Source of the DNA: Owenia fusiformis
Taxonomy: Eukaryota; Annelida; Polychaeta; Sabellida; Oweniidae
Reading direction: 5' to 3'
Length of the DNA: 64,000 nt
NCBI GenBank assembly: GCA_903813345.2
Contig: CAIIXF020000001.1
Location: 20,851,915-20,915,914, forward strand
Positions 48,891 through 62,131 of this stretch are shown piece by piece. The notes beneath the pieces are model-generated. The model was given only the letters and a program-made list of their open reading frames with translations. It was not told where the DNA came from and did no database searches. The number at the start of each line of letters is the position of its first letter. Within the stretch, counting starts at the first letter, position 1. A program made the translations under genes and the position numbers.

Positions 48891-49175
48891 TTATTCCATA
48901 GTTAAAGTCATCATCAGAATCGTCGGAAACTAAGTCATTTAATTCGAATTTTCCAAACGATCCGGCGATGTTGACACTTAGCCTCGTTTTGAGTCTGAAG
49001 TAGCAAAAATCCATAAACCATCGCATACGACGTCGTATGTCATGGCTAAAAAACCGTATGCTATGGTTAAGTGAAAATTTGTCAAAAATATCATATTTTA
49101 CCACTGATTACAAAAATACCGTTTTTATTTTCACATGTTATCCTATGAATATCATGCTAACTATGGAATAATATG
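48891..49175. mobile_element. Right-hand part of the MITE-like element
   Basis: Bounded by TTATTCCATAGTTA and its reverse complement. On the minus strand it contains an 81-codon ORF (48859-49104) with an acidic DDSDDDF stretch. Because the ORF overlaps the palindrome and the inverted ends, I read it as part of a transposon, possibly the remains of its internal sequence, not as a host gene. Confidence 0.45.
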
Positions 49176-52100
49176 ATATATTTCCGAGGGACCAATGATA
49201 GTCCATAAACAAATGACAAAATTACAAAAGATGAAACACTGTGAAATTTCATAAAATCCCGGCAGAGGAGTTTACGGGATGTATATGGCAAAAAAACTCA
49301 TCATCATCTTATCAACGTATCATGGTATAAATAGTGTTGATGGCGTTTTATTTGAGACAAAGATGTAAGTGTCCGTATTGTAGTCTATGTCCTCTCCAGC
49401 TTTGAATGTAAGAGCGCAAGGACAAACAAGCACACAAGACAACAATTCAAAAATGAAAAAGAACCCCATATCAATCACATAATGAAGTCTTTGAAGTCAA
49501 TGATCACCTATGCTTGTATGGACGATTTATAGAAAGCCATTTGATAATCATGGCTACTTTTAACAAATACCTTTATGACCAGCATAAATTGAATAAATGT
49601 CATAATAATGAGCAACTACATGTAATCTATTGATTTAACTAACCATAACAAATTATTGACGATTTTTGTTTACCCTAACAATTGACTAAACGCATGTAGG
49701 AACAAATAAACAAACAATTATGGCAAAGCCTAATTAATTCTGATCGCGAATAGAAAGTATTGAATGGTAATGGATACAAGTCAAAATAATTTCAAAAATT
49801 AAAATTTGAATATTGTGAAGTTAAAGTTTAACTGGAATCCAGTGAAAAGAAACAATTTCGGATGTAGACGTATTATGTTTGACTTTGCCTATATATATAT
49901 ATACAGATAATTTGTTGAAACTGCATAACAATAAAATTAAAGGTAAACAACCACGTCATTGCTTTAATTTATGTAAGTTGTTTTAATAAAGAAATCGTCT
50001 ATGAACATGTATGTTTATTGAGAAATGTACATAAAAGCGAGGACTACCGTTCAAGCAGTAGAGATCTAAGTCAAAGTTGTCATTAAAATATGCTCATAAA
50101 TTGGAACTTGAATTTGACTATAAGATTATAGTTGAAAAGAGACAGGTCCCGCAAACTGAAGTGGAGACACACGAAAGTATCAGACGCTGGCAAGTTTATT
50201 CAGCAAATGTCTTCGACTCAAATTGCATTTACCGAACGCTTGTGTGCATATAGGTAGTATAGGGAATGTTATCACTGTTGTTTGTTATCTCGAAACACAT
50301 TGTGAAGTTCCGACAAACCTCCACTAATGCAATAGTAACAAGGAAATAATTAAACAGTTGAAACGATTCTTTTTCTGTAGACAATAGGTCATGTCCCAAA
50401 CTAAACAAAGATTTAATTACATTTGAAAAGTAGCAGTTTATTGGTGTTTATCGTTTCACAAATCATCAACGAACAGCAGATGAACACAGTGACAGCATAC
50501 CCTAAATTTTGTTTTCCTACATTTTTGCCCTGCTAGATATGTGTCAGTTTATTGGGGAAGTTATGTTTGAATGGTTAAGCAAATGCTTCTTCCAAAAATT
50601 GTAATTTTGCATTCCGGCGTACATGTATATCAAATCATGCCCTTCTATTAGCTTCACACTATTATTTCTAGTTAAAGACAGAAAGATGTGATGAGTATCA
50701 GAATGATATTTTGTAGATCACCACCAATATTGAAAACTAAGTACAAACTCGTTATTCGCCCGTGACAAGGGCGGAAAATGACCACTATGGAGCACCATGG
50801 CTCCACCTTTTGACATTGCTCAAATATACTATACTAATGCCCTGGGAACTGGCCTCGCAAGATGGAGAAATTATAACTTCATTTCACCAGGTGCACCTCT
50901 AATCTGATTGATTAACAATTGATCTGTTATTTTATCAAATTATGATGAACTTTTAATCAACTATTGAGCATTTCCTTACTTACCATATTTCTTAAATCAA
51001 TAACATTATCAAGATAATTAGTCAGTTTAAGATTGATAGAATTGAAGTTAAACACTGTTTTAAAAGAGGTAAACGTTAAAGCCACTTTAACCCCGGAGTC
51101 ACTGTCAGAGTGCTCTATGCGAATAAAATGATATCAAAATAGGCCAATCTCAAATCAACCCATATGTGCTGTAATAAAGTCTATCAATCAGAATTATATA
51201 AGACCGTTAAAACAGACTTAGCCTATTCCAAAATCTCGTTGGATGGGCCTTTATTTGACTTTAGTGCGTGTTCAGTGATAGTACTTTTCCAGCATCTGGA
51301 CCAATTTGCTATAAAAAATGATGAAATGTCGCAACAATGATTCACATCCAAATTCAATTAATTATGAGGAATGAATTTTCAAATGGACACCCACCGAGCA
51401 TTTTATAAAATATTTTCAAAATAAAGCTCACGTGCTTAATTACGAAGGTAATCATAACACGGATCGGGCCTTAAATTCATTTGAGCGTCCAGTGCCTAAA
51501 CTATGTACATTTTGAGAAAATATCACTAAGCATCGCTCATAATTTGCTATACGATGGCTTTTTCTTCTTTCTTGTCATGGTAATATGAAAGGAGATGCGA
51601 TAAATGTCAGAGAAAACTTGGTATTAATCACTTTCTAAAATAGGTAGCCTGCTTTAGGTGACTAAAACATGACGTGTCATCAACTCCTGCCAAATGAAGC
51701 ACTCTCTCAACAACAAACAAGTCAGCTGCGAGCACTGGAGTTGATTTCTTGTGCGGCAGTTTCGGTTTCTCAAACCAACCACAAACTCAGTTTGCACTTA
51801 GTTTACATGCAGTTGGAGGTACACACATTACATACATTTTTGATTTACAAAGTGTGTATATACTTGATAATACGAAAGGCAATCTAACCCCAATCTCGAC
51901 AGACTCTATATATTTTTGTATATTTGAAAATCCACAATGTCGATCGTTTGGGGGTTTATATCTAGAAAACTATAAGAGCTCAGCAGACAAACATGTACCC
52001 AATTCCGACTCGACAGATGGCTTATTTACAATTTTCAGTTACGATCTCAAATGAATATTGGTGATCTCATCTGACATATTGATATACAATTTAATAAGTT

Positions 52101-53809
52101 CTAGAATTGGTAATCAAAGTAACAACTGCATGTGACATGTTTTTAAACCTGTGTTTCGACTATGAAGATGATGTTTTAATTGCAACATGATTTCTATTAA
52201 TTGGGTCCGTGACACAAAGGTAAACATATGTAGCATCTGATACCTTATCCTTAATGTTCGACTGTATAATATGCGTTTGTTGAGGATAAATATTGATGTA
52301 ATTTAGTTACAGAATTGTTGAAACGTTCTGACACTTTCAGCTGTTTCTAGCCCCACCAGAAACACTTGTGTAAAGACGGCTTGATTATTTGGCAACAATT
52401 AACGGAATTATTTCCATATATTCTCCTGGTAGTTGCCGCTAAAGATATGATATTACCACCCTTGAGATTTTAGTTTTAAAATCGCAATCTCAAAGTTACA
52501 GTTAGAATAGAATAATCATCACTTTGAGATGCCATCGGCTTTTTTGGTTATAATTATGTGATTCAAGGAATGAAAACGAACATCTTTTTCATCTCGGTTT
52601 AAAAGTAATTCAGTAGTATGTTTTCCAAAAGGTTTCCAAAAGTTAGTGTGAGTAATTGAAAGTGTATTGGAACTGTTTGGTGTATCTTCCTAAACTGGAA
52701 ACCTTTGTATCAGCAAACGTATAACATAGCAAGAACCCGAGTAAAAGTAAAAACAAACCCTGTATCGGAGTTTTTGAAATGTTTGGATAGATTTGTGTTT
52801 GAAGTTGATACAATTCGCGAACCTGAGAAAATGGAAAGATTATAAATTCTCGTTGGTTGATATTTCCCCGGCTACATTGGCCACACATGGTTGATAAGCT
52901 GCGATCTAGTTCTAGAGTATGTGAACAAGCGCTAATTGATAATGTCATCTAAGAAACGAAACATCGAGATATCACTCCGCCTGGGGTGCTCAAACTGGAT
53001 CACAGTATAAATGCCTATTGCGCTAAATATTTAGATATTTGAGGTAACCAACTTCTGGTGTACCCCAGGCCATCGGGTCTTACATGTTTTTGCCATTAAA
53101 TCATTGCTATATCGAAACTTTTAACGTTTTTTCGAGTGCAATACAGCAATTTGTACAACATATCAATTGGCATGTGGCAGAAAGACGAGAAAAGCCTTGG
53201 GATTGATAGACCTGTAGATACAGAAACAACCTTTGTTCTTAAACAAAGTCGACCACTAATAAAATAGGCTTTAAAAGACGTCAACGTATCTTTCATACAC
53301 GAATGACCAATGGAGTCATATGCCGCCCTCTCGTATTGAAAAACTAACTTTTGAAGTCAAAATAGGCCAAATTGAATATTGGCCCAGGTGTCCACATTTC
53401 TGTTATCTTTAATTGGAAAAAACTCGTCGTTGCAATAGCAAACCTATGAAAATCATGCCGACTACTATGTCATAAGTGGGCAGTTTTTGAGCTATAGTGG
53501 TTACTTAAAAAGTAGTTTGTACCATAGGCTATTGGTTGTGCAACTTGCACGCTGAAATTAGGATCTTTAAATTCTTGGCTACTACCACGTCGGAGTCTTA
53601 ACAACTTTAAGAATTGTCAGCTATTGTCAGACACTTTTTTACCCTCATGCAACAAAATGTATTTCTGAAATGAGCTAACTGAATCCAGATTACTTTTTCT
53701 CGTTTCAACGTTTTGATTGGACCTCATATTTTTCTATAGACACACACACACATATCTATTTTTCTGGTCGACTTTTCAAGGCAGCATCAAAATTCTGTTT
53801 GTTTTTACG
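49176..53809. other. Intergenic sequence, no gene seen
   Basis: AT-rich DNA with short ORFs only (the largest are 101 codons, at 51749-52054 and 52643-52948 minus). None has a domain, signal peptide or matching splice partners. Confidence 0.45.
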
Positions 53810-54040
53810 CATGGCGCCTGGTGTCACGGCCATGTGATTTGGGGACCTTATTTTTTAGTGCCAAACGTTTTTGTTTTGCAGTCGAGAAATCAAACCATTC
53901 ACTCACGTTAAGGAAGCTACTTCATTTAAATCTTAATTTCGCCACTTTGATCTAATCTTCTGATTCTAAACAAAGATAAGTATTGAGAAAGTATCGTCAT
54001 GTGGTAAATATAATCCATAAATTGAGCCATCAACTACAAC
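53810..54040. repeat. Direct duplication, copy 1
   Basis: Aligns by eye with 54846-55090 in the same orientation. Common anchors are GCCTGGTGTCA, GCCATGTG, TTTGCAGTCG, TTCGCCACTT, GATAAGTATTGAGAAA, ATGTGG(T/C)AAATAT and AAATTGAGC(C/T)ATCAACTA. Divergence is moderate. The pair brackets the inverted-repeat element at 54129-54601. Confidence 0.75.
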
Positions 54041-54128
54041 CAATTGCTATAGTGTTTAAAGAACTGTGTTAAAAGTACATGACGTTTCCGATGAACAACA
54101 GGAAAATTTGTATATCCGAAAACCTCTC

Positions 54129-54601
54129 AGAACGGTGAGATAGTCGCCACGTGACCTTTATTTCTGATGTTGCGCGAACGAGCTGAACGTGAAACAAATC
54201 GTGCCTTATTCTTTAAATGAAGCCGAATTCGCAGCCAAATGTTGCATATTTCTTTATATATTGTTATTTCAAATACTGTTGCCAGAATAGCTTTTAAAAC
54301 GAGTATGAACATCAGATTTGTGAACTTTTTAATTGTTCGAAATGTATTTCACTCTGTTTTTGAATTATTTGACAGTACACGAGTCAAATGTCTTAAATCA
54401 CTTCTGCATTCCTGATTCGCGTGGATTCATAAACGAAAGACAAGAGAGACAACAATACATACGTGGAGCTGGACTCAACACTGTGAATTTAGTATAAATA
54501 TGAAAATTCCTAATTTTTCTGTTTTAATCGAGAATTACTTTCAGCTAGTTCGCGCAACATCAAAAAGAAAGGTCGCGTGATGACTATCGCCCCCATGTTC
54601 T
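54129..54601. mobile_element. Inverted-repeat element, 65 bp arms
   Basis: The left arm (54129-54195; AGTCGCCACGTGACCTTT, TGATGTTGCGCGAAC, GAGCTGAA) pairs with the right arm (54538-54601; TTCAGCTAGTTCGCGCAACATCA, AAAGGTCGCGTGATGACTATCG). The interior has no domain-bearing ORF. Ends and target duplication are not resolved. Confidence 0.6.
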
Positions 54602-54845
54602 TGGAATCGGTCATTTTTAATCTTGCCATGTACCATGTTAAAACCTACAAATGTAAACACCTGCCAATCAGAGCACTTTCGTCGGGTCCAAGTGGCGTTC
54701 GGATTAGACAGGTTTTACTGTCTTTTATTTACTGTTATAGAGCGACGTTCTCGTACTTCTTTGAACACTATTGCGATTATTGAAAAATCTCGCTGGATCA
54801 TATATTTCCCTATCAACTACAAAGTTTATGTTTATTTTCATATTC

Positions 54846-55090
54846 ATATATGGAGCCTGGTGTCATAGCCATGTGGATTGGGAACCCTATTTTTTCTTTC
54901 ATACCAAACATTTTTGATTTGCAGTCGGGAAATCCAACCCCTCGCTCGCTGTAAAGAAAACTAAGCAAGTTAACATTTAAAAATTGATTCGCCACTTCAA
55001 TCCTAACTTCTAATACTCAACATTGATAAGTATTGAGAAAATATTTTGATGTGGCAAATATCATCAATAAATTGAGCTATCAACTATAGC
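54846..55090. repeat. Direct duplication, copy 2
   Basis: Second copy of 53810-54040, 1.04 kb downstream in the same orientation. The two could be long direct terminal repeats of a larger element, or a tandem duplication into which the inverted-repeat element was inserted. Confidence 0.75.
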
Positions 55091-57744
55091 GATCGGCTTA
55101 CTGCATAAACTTGTTACATATAGATAGAAATAACAAAGTATTTAGCGTTTAATTAGGCGAGAACAAGAAACAAATTGCAACATGTCACCACCCAATGATG
55201 TGTCGAATTTGATACTCCTCTCAAAATAAACAAACCACGAAACGTCACTTTTTATCGAACCTTTCCAACCTTTCAAGTATGGACCGCGCGATCCTTAAAC
55301 GACCTAATGAGGAATCGAATATAAGAGAGTACAAGTGAGCTGTTGCTCAAACGAGGTATATATGCGATACGTGCGCTTACCTCATATTTTAAGATCAGAT
55401 GGTAAGTTTATCGCAAAATATGTTTACTAAAATGAGTTGAAAGGACCAAAATGAGCCATAGTTCCTTCCATCTCCCGTCCTTAACTTAGCAAATATTATC
55501 TTTTCTTGGTTGCCTAATTATAGAGACCACTGTTCCATCCAGAGTAATCTAATGGATTTTGGCTCAAATTAATTTCATATTTTGGTTGTCAATGTTTCTT
55601 CCTTGGCTTTTCCATCGTGCATGCGTATTTGAAAAGTAGAGACAATCAATGTAACATTAAATCAACAGTATCAGTGAGATTGCTCCGTTCTTTTTTACGA
55701 ATAGGAGAAACTGATCGATCCCCAACTCTTTCATCTTGCCGCCTGTCTCTAGTTTTAACACTGAAATCAATGTCCAATCGATCGTATAATGTAAAGAATA
55801 TAAAGAAAGTACAATTTGTAGCTTTTAATCATGCATTTTTAGTAGTCTGCTTGCTTTAAAGTGGAAAGCGTTATCAATTCATAAGGGCGTTTATATATCT
55901 ACGTAACAGTATTTGTAAACTTGTGAGTCTAAGTACGCTTCTGTTACAGTCTTGTGTTACCTGATTTACATAAAGATGCTGTGATGATTGTGTTTGCCAA
56001 TAACTTTAATGTACCATAAAAATGAGCATTGATGAGGTTCACTGACACTTAGAACTTAGCATTGGTAAGTTGCAGCATCATTGTAAACCACACCTTCTCT
56101 TTGACGGACCAGTCAATGCCGTTGGTCGCGACGATGATGCGTAGGCCTACAAGCATTCATTTCAACTGTAACAATTTCGCAAGCATCATTCAATAACCGA
56201 ATTAATCTTTTTTTCAATTTACCTCCAGTCTTCATTTATGTTCATGAACTGTGCCTTGCCTCAAAGCAACAGTGAACATAACAGGCCCAGTTGCCCAGCG
56301 GACACCATCCACTGCACTCCTTTAAAATATATCATAGCATTCATTACCTGAGACTATTATGATGGTCTTAATCATTACATAGCATACTGCTCCATACCCT
56401 AAAACGGAAAAGTTACTTTGCTTTCAAACTCAGTGGTCTGTCTGAATATGTTCAGGTTTTGAGATTAACCCTCGTCCAATTTACAAAGATTTCCTACCAA
56501 CACAGGTATCCTAAACATTCATGGCTCAATCATCGTCTCGTTAAGTAATTTGTACTGATTGATTAACCAGTTCAACTGGCCCCTTGACAGAAATAACAAG
56601 CAACTAACGTCAATGATACATGTAGCAGATTCAGGAATACCTTCCAAGCATTTTTTCTGCAATACTCAGGGTGAAACCTGACAAGATGAAATGTTTCTAG
56701 TTTTTTGACAGATTTTTCGTCTGCTGACATCGAAACCGAGGCTTGCTGGGTAACTTAATTGATTCTGTTTCAACTTATTATAAAGGGATCTACATTCTAA
56801 GATTTTGTTTTTCTTTCAATATTTTTCTAAACGTGGTAAGAAAACAAGAAGTCCGTGTTTCGGGAACTTTAGGTGCAATGATGACTATTTAGATGTGACC
56901 TTGTACTTTGCAAGAGATCAGGAATACCTGAATATCTATGTTATTTTTCAATAGTGAGAAAAAATCAGCCTATCAAATTTGAAAAATAACAAAAAGCAGA
57001 AATAACAAAATAAGAAAAAGTGGCCATCATGGTTCTCCTTTATTTTGGTAGGCTACTTGCAGAACCAAATTATCCTGCAAATAAACGACATTTCTTAGAT
57101 AGAATCTTCATCGTTCAAAACTTTCGGAATGTCTTCAGTTTACTGTGAGAAATCAACAGCACGACTCAGTTGCGAGTAGTCGTATCAATAACAGCTTCTG
57201 ACAGTCACTTCCCTCTGGCCAGAAAACTCTTGTACCATCTGATCGGGTATCAGATTTATTAATACAAAATCACTATAATTTCCTATCTCAAACGTCATTT
57301 TTCGTCTTTCTCACATCTAAAAAGTTTATACAATCAGTTATCTAAATACAATTAGCCAAATTACCAGTCAAAATTAAGGGGAAAAATTCATTCACGTAGG
57401 AGCATCCGAAATTCGACCTGTTAAGTCTACAATAGAGTGATATACTGACAGACGTTTTGATAGTGTTATAATCTAAAGTATTAATATATGGGATAATGAT
57501 AGGCTGTAATACAGGAGTTTAGCCATAGCTATATAGTTGAAAATACTCTATAAACAGCCAATAGATGTCTAGCCCATTTTCAGGAAAAGAATCTTAGGCC
57601 TAAAGCAGTTCTCCATTGAGTTAACATGTAAAACATCACATTTATACTATGATTTTAACATCATATTGCTACCATTTCTGTTTCCTCATTCATTTAGAAA
57701 ATCAACTGATCTTTAGGTAAGATCTTATTTATCATTGGTATGAA
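55091..57744. other. Intergenic or intronic sequence upstream of the orphan exon, no gene seen
   Basis: No ORF here shows a domain. If the 58.03 kb exon belongs to a real gene, its upstream exons might lie in this stretch or further left, but I could not identify one with confidence. Confidence 0.35.
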
Positions 57745-57805
57745 GTTTTTTAGTCTTTTAAAAGAATGAAAATAATGGAAAATAAAGATAGATATTGGCT
57801 ATTTT
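57745..57805. repeat. 60 bp direct repeat, left copy
   Basis: GTTTTTTAGTCTTTTAAAAG onward to TATTGGCTATTTT; repeated with few changes at 58325-58382, on the other side of the orphan exon, same orientation. Confidence 0.8.
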
Positions 57806-58029
57806 GTTTAAAATATTTGGCTTGATGTTGGTCAGCTTAAATCACCAAAATGACCTGGGGTCAATAAGTTTATATAGCCACCAGTAAGATACTGCTTGTT
57901 TTAAGTGCAGCTTGAATTACAATGTTTACTATTGTCCACATACTGATACAGGATAAAAGGTTAAGTTAACTAGATAGTTAGAGATCATTCAGATAGTTTT
58001 ATAACTAATCCCAAATAATTTATTCGCAG

Positions 58030-58313
58030 TCTCAGAAACTTTCGGAGTGTTAACACAGCAAGTTACTAGCCCATTACCAAACCTAGAGGAAGCATCATCT
58101 CCAAGTTGCGGTTATATTATATTAGAAGAAAATGACAGATATAGTGATGATGATTTTAACACGGATATAAATTGTAAAAAATGTTACAATAGGTTAATGA
58201 TAACATCAAAGCTTCAAAGACGTATTATGCAACTTGAAAAACAGTTATCGGAAAAATCTAAGAATTCAAGTAAATCTCCCTGTGTGAATGAAGAACTTCT
58301 CACTAATGTCTAA
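58030..58313 (+). CDS. Orphan candidate 3'-terminal coding exon, function unknown
   Basis: After a pyrimidine-rich acceptor ending CGCAG, an open frame of about 94 residues (entered in phase 1) runs to TAA. It has no ATG, as expected for an internal or last exon. The peptide begins SETFGVLTQQVTSPLPNLEE, has an acidic stretch (ENDRYSDDDFNTD), then a CKKC pair and a charged segment LQRRIMQLEKQLSEKSK that looks like a short coiled coil. I do not recognise the family. A CxxC followed by a coiled coil near a C-terminus recalls some THAP-type or zinc-finger proteins, but that is weak. No upstream exon was found, so it may also be a gene fragment carried by a duplication, given the direct repeats around it. 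Confidence 0.35.
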
Positions 58314-58324
58314 AATGTGTTGAC

Positions 58325-58382
58325 GTTTTTTAGTCTTAAAAGAATGAAAATAATTGAAAATAAAGATAAATATTGGCTATTT
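58325..58382. repeat. 60 bp direct repeat, right copy
   Basis: Begins 12 bp after the stop codon of the orphan exon and matches 57745-57805. Confidence 0.8.
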
Positions 58383-61300
58383 CTCCAGACATTTTTATTA
58401 ACGAAGACTACGAAATGTAATTATATGTTAGATATCTTGTACTTTCAGAAGAAATACTAAGAAGAAAGTAGATTAACTAATTCACATGTAATATATGGCC
58501 CCGCTGTAGTGACCCTTGACCAATTAGTCATTTTCCAGTTATATAACAGCTGGGAAAGATATATCTTTGATGTCTTTAAATAGATAACAATCCATCATGA
58601 CCTATGGCCCAAGAATTTTTTTAAATAAAAATAATTTTTTCAAAGAATCAAAGAAAAGGGTATAAAATCTAGAGAATCCCCATACCTTGTATGTTAAGTA
58701 TTTCCTGAACTTTTATCATATGACTGCCATCTATAAATGGAATTAGCCAAGGCTAAAAGGGCTTATTAAGAGAGCAAATAGGCAGTACATACACCATCCA
58801 TCAGCCTGGCAAGTCTGGCTCTGATCTATGTACATTAGAAAGTGATCCTGGCGATGAACCATCGCTATAAACTGATTTACTCGACTCCAGCGGGACCACC
58901 GGCGTATTCCACTAGCTTGTAGCAAAACAAACATATTGGCATATCATTGTCTTTAATTAAATGATCTGTCCATATCTGATCTGACAGGGTAAGATGAGAA
59001 GCAAGAATGGAAGCTAGAATCAGAAGATGCACTTCACTTGCCGACTGGATATTGTCTGTGAGTGGAATTACTCCTAAGATAATAATGCACTATATATTGG
59101 TGTATGTATCAAAGCTGTTGAGCCGAATAACTCATCTCAAGCCTCAAACAGAGGAAATTATAAAAAGATGAAACACACGTTTTATTAAGACGGCACTCTA
59201 GAATGAAGATGAACATTATGTTTCTCATATTATGGTATCTTATACTCCTCAATACGAGCCAAAAACTCTCGATGGCGTCAGACGCTCTTTAAAACGTCGG
59301 GCGCATCTTCCCCACCCGCTCGCTACTGTATACATTAAAGTATCGTAGGGGCCGAGATAGCTAAACATCCCCTATCTCTAAAGCATCTATGATTTCAACG
59401 TTATCTCAGGTGTGGATTGCTGTGGGAAAATGAGCTTGATTCCCTAAGATGTATTACATGTTAATCGCCGTGTTTAGGATTCGATGTATCGCACCTGGGA
59501 GTGTTGATTCTGAGATGATCTCGATCGCCTATGATTCCTTTGGTGAAAGTTCAACTTACCTAAGAACAGCCAAAATATTGTGTTAAGTTGATAGGGGTTT
59601 AGGTGAATAGTTACTGTGTTGAACGATAACACAGGAGGTATCGTTGGGTATTTGGTTAGATACCTTTTCCCCGGGCACTATATAGGGAACGTTTTTTATG
59701 TTTTGGAATGCATTAAAGTTACTTATCCGGTTTGTCTTGGTACACAATAAGTACATCATTTCCGTGTCAAGATCATCTAAAGCACATCGTTTATTTGTAC
59801 TATGTACTTTTGCACAAAAGTCAATGTCTTAATGAATTTCTCAGTACATACCTTAAAGTATTTATACTAAATACAGTAGGGCAAACATTATATAATTTAA
59901 AAGAATGGTGGTTTACAAAAGTCACTAGTTCCAATTCAACAGAAATGTTCATACAGACTCATACAAACCCTTGGCACCATAGTTATGTAAATTCCATTTT
60001 GGACATTACAATTATACATTTTATTCCGGACCTAATGAATAATCTTAAAAGAAAAAGAAAATGCTAAACTGACAAAACACGTTTCCAGTTTCCCAGTGTA
60101 CTTTATACCTTATTCAAACACCTTAGTAATTTAGAATTAACTATTTTGGCGCGCATTCGAGGAAAATATTCTTACGGAAAATGAAAATTATACAAACAGA
60201 CGCTACACAAATTGTGTAACTAAATATGTCCAAACTTGGTTCAGATGGGGTCTATTCTATTTTAGGGGATTTAGGTTATTATCAGTGCAATTGACGTTAC
60301 AAATATCTAAAATCTGCCATTTGAGTATTAAGTATTAAAATTTTCTTTTGCCATATCAACAATTTTATCTTTTATGAGATTTGTGACTATGTGTTGACAG
60401 GGAAAGTCTTTTCTATCAGATAGTATATTGTTTGTCGAAAGATGAGAAAGATTTGTATAACATCATATTTTGGAGCCGAGCAAATACCAGTTTCTTGAAT
60501 CAATTTGCTGATAGATCAACTTAATTAAATCCATTTGTTCTTTTGCATAATACAGTTGAATAGAAAATTGATAAAATGTGACTTCATGAAAAATGATATT
60601 TATCTAATTTGATTGGGGCATGATGTTAGACGGAGTGGTAGTGTCAAAATGCTTGTTTTAGGCATAGTATTGGTAACAGGGAGATATTCTTCACTCCGAA
60701 GTGTGTGAAGACTGATATTTCTCGTACCCTAACTAAATTACGAAGGGTTTAATCTATAATCACACAAATATATGGCACGCCTAAAGAAACCTATGATCCG
60801 TTCAATTAGGGCAAATCTGAGACAAATATTATCTTTGGTCACATTTGTGTATTAGAAATTCGGAGATTATTGTTAAAGACATGTTTGAGGGCGTATTTGA
60901 ATAAATGAGAGGTTTTTTCTTTGGGGCGGTGATTTGCATTGATGTTTCCATGTGGAACGCCCGGTGGAACGTATGCCCCCATGGACTGGGTGTGTCAGAA
61001 GGGTAGTATTACATTAGATGTTTTAGATAAAGAGTATTTTCAAATAAATATTCTTCTCTTTTTAATGTTGTTTTGCATTGCATAAAATTCAAACAACCAT
61101 AGGCAGTAGATGCTAATGTAAACGTCGGAACTAAATCGTGGGGATGAAGTGTGATTGCTTTTGACGTTCCAATTTGCATTTATAAGGAAAAATCTGACTA
61201 AGTCTTGGTGTTTAAGACTAAATATAGGCCTTCTAAAATTTTAAATTTTATCAATTTCTGTTCGAGGCTGGGAATATTATTTGTGTGTGAGTAAGCATAT

Positions 61301-62131
61301 CAGTTAATATGCCATTTTTGTAAACGATACATACCAAATCTTTTGTTAGGAGAAATGGTAGCCCTGCCCAAGTCGGTGTCTTTTTATTTTTTTTAATTTC
61401 ATTTTCAAGATAAAAATCAAGATAAATAAAAGATAATACCGACTTCGACAAGGCTAGATAAATGTATTACTGGAGAAATTATAATCGGGTTCTCTTCTGC
61501 CATATATGGGTGTAGCCAACGTTAGCTAAAGTTATGTCCTCATGGCGCGCGAGCTGCTGTCTATTGTACAACCTCAGGTTCTAGGGCTTATACCTACCAC
61601 CCTGTTTTACCACCATTGCTATCTGATACTATCCAAAGCTGGCATTGCCTTTAGGATGTAAACCTTTTATCCACTTCACTTTCAACATATAACATTCATT
61701 TCCGATAAATCCTTCAAGAAATTACATTAAACGATGATTTCAAGAATCAATTTAGGCCGAAACTATCTGTTTAATTCCTGGAGGCTCAATATTTGGGCGA
61801 ACTGCAATATGGAAACACTTAGGTTGATGGTAACATCTGTCACTTTGCAAAATACATGGTGGGTCTAATGTAGTATTTTATCCCGGTGGAGCGTCGTCAT
61901 GATATATTTAAATTGAAGGTCTACAGGAACCCCGGAGTATTTGTGTCTAATTATCTATATTCATATTGAATGTACATACCTGACATCTATACAAGTATAG
62001 TGTACAACTGTACAAAAAGACACATTCCTGGGTGAATACTCTTTGATTTACAGTCCATCATTCCCCATTGATTTAATTTACTTTGACTTATAAAAAGTAG
62101 GCTTTTGAAGTGTGTTAAAATTAAGAAACAT
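58383..62131. other. Intergenic sequence, no gene seen
   Basis: AT-rich DNA. The 111-codon ORF at 59732-60067 and other short ORFs lack domains or exon signals. Confidence 0.4.
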
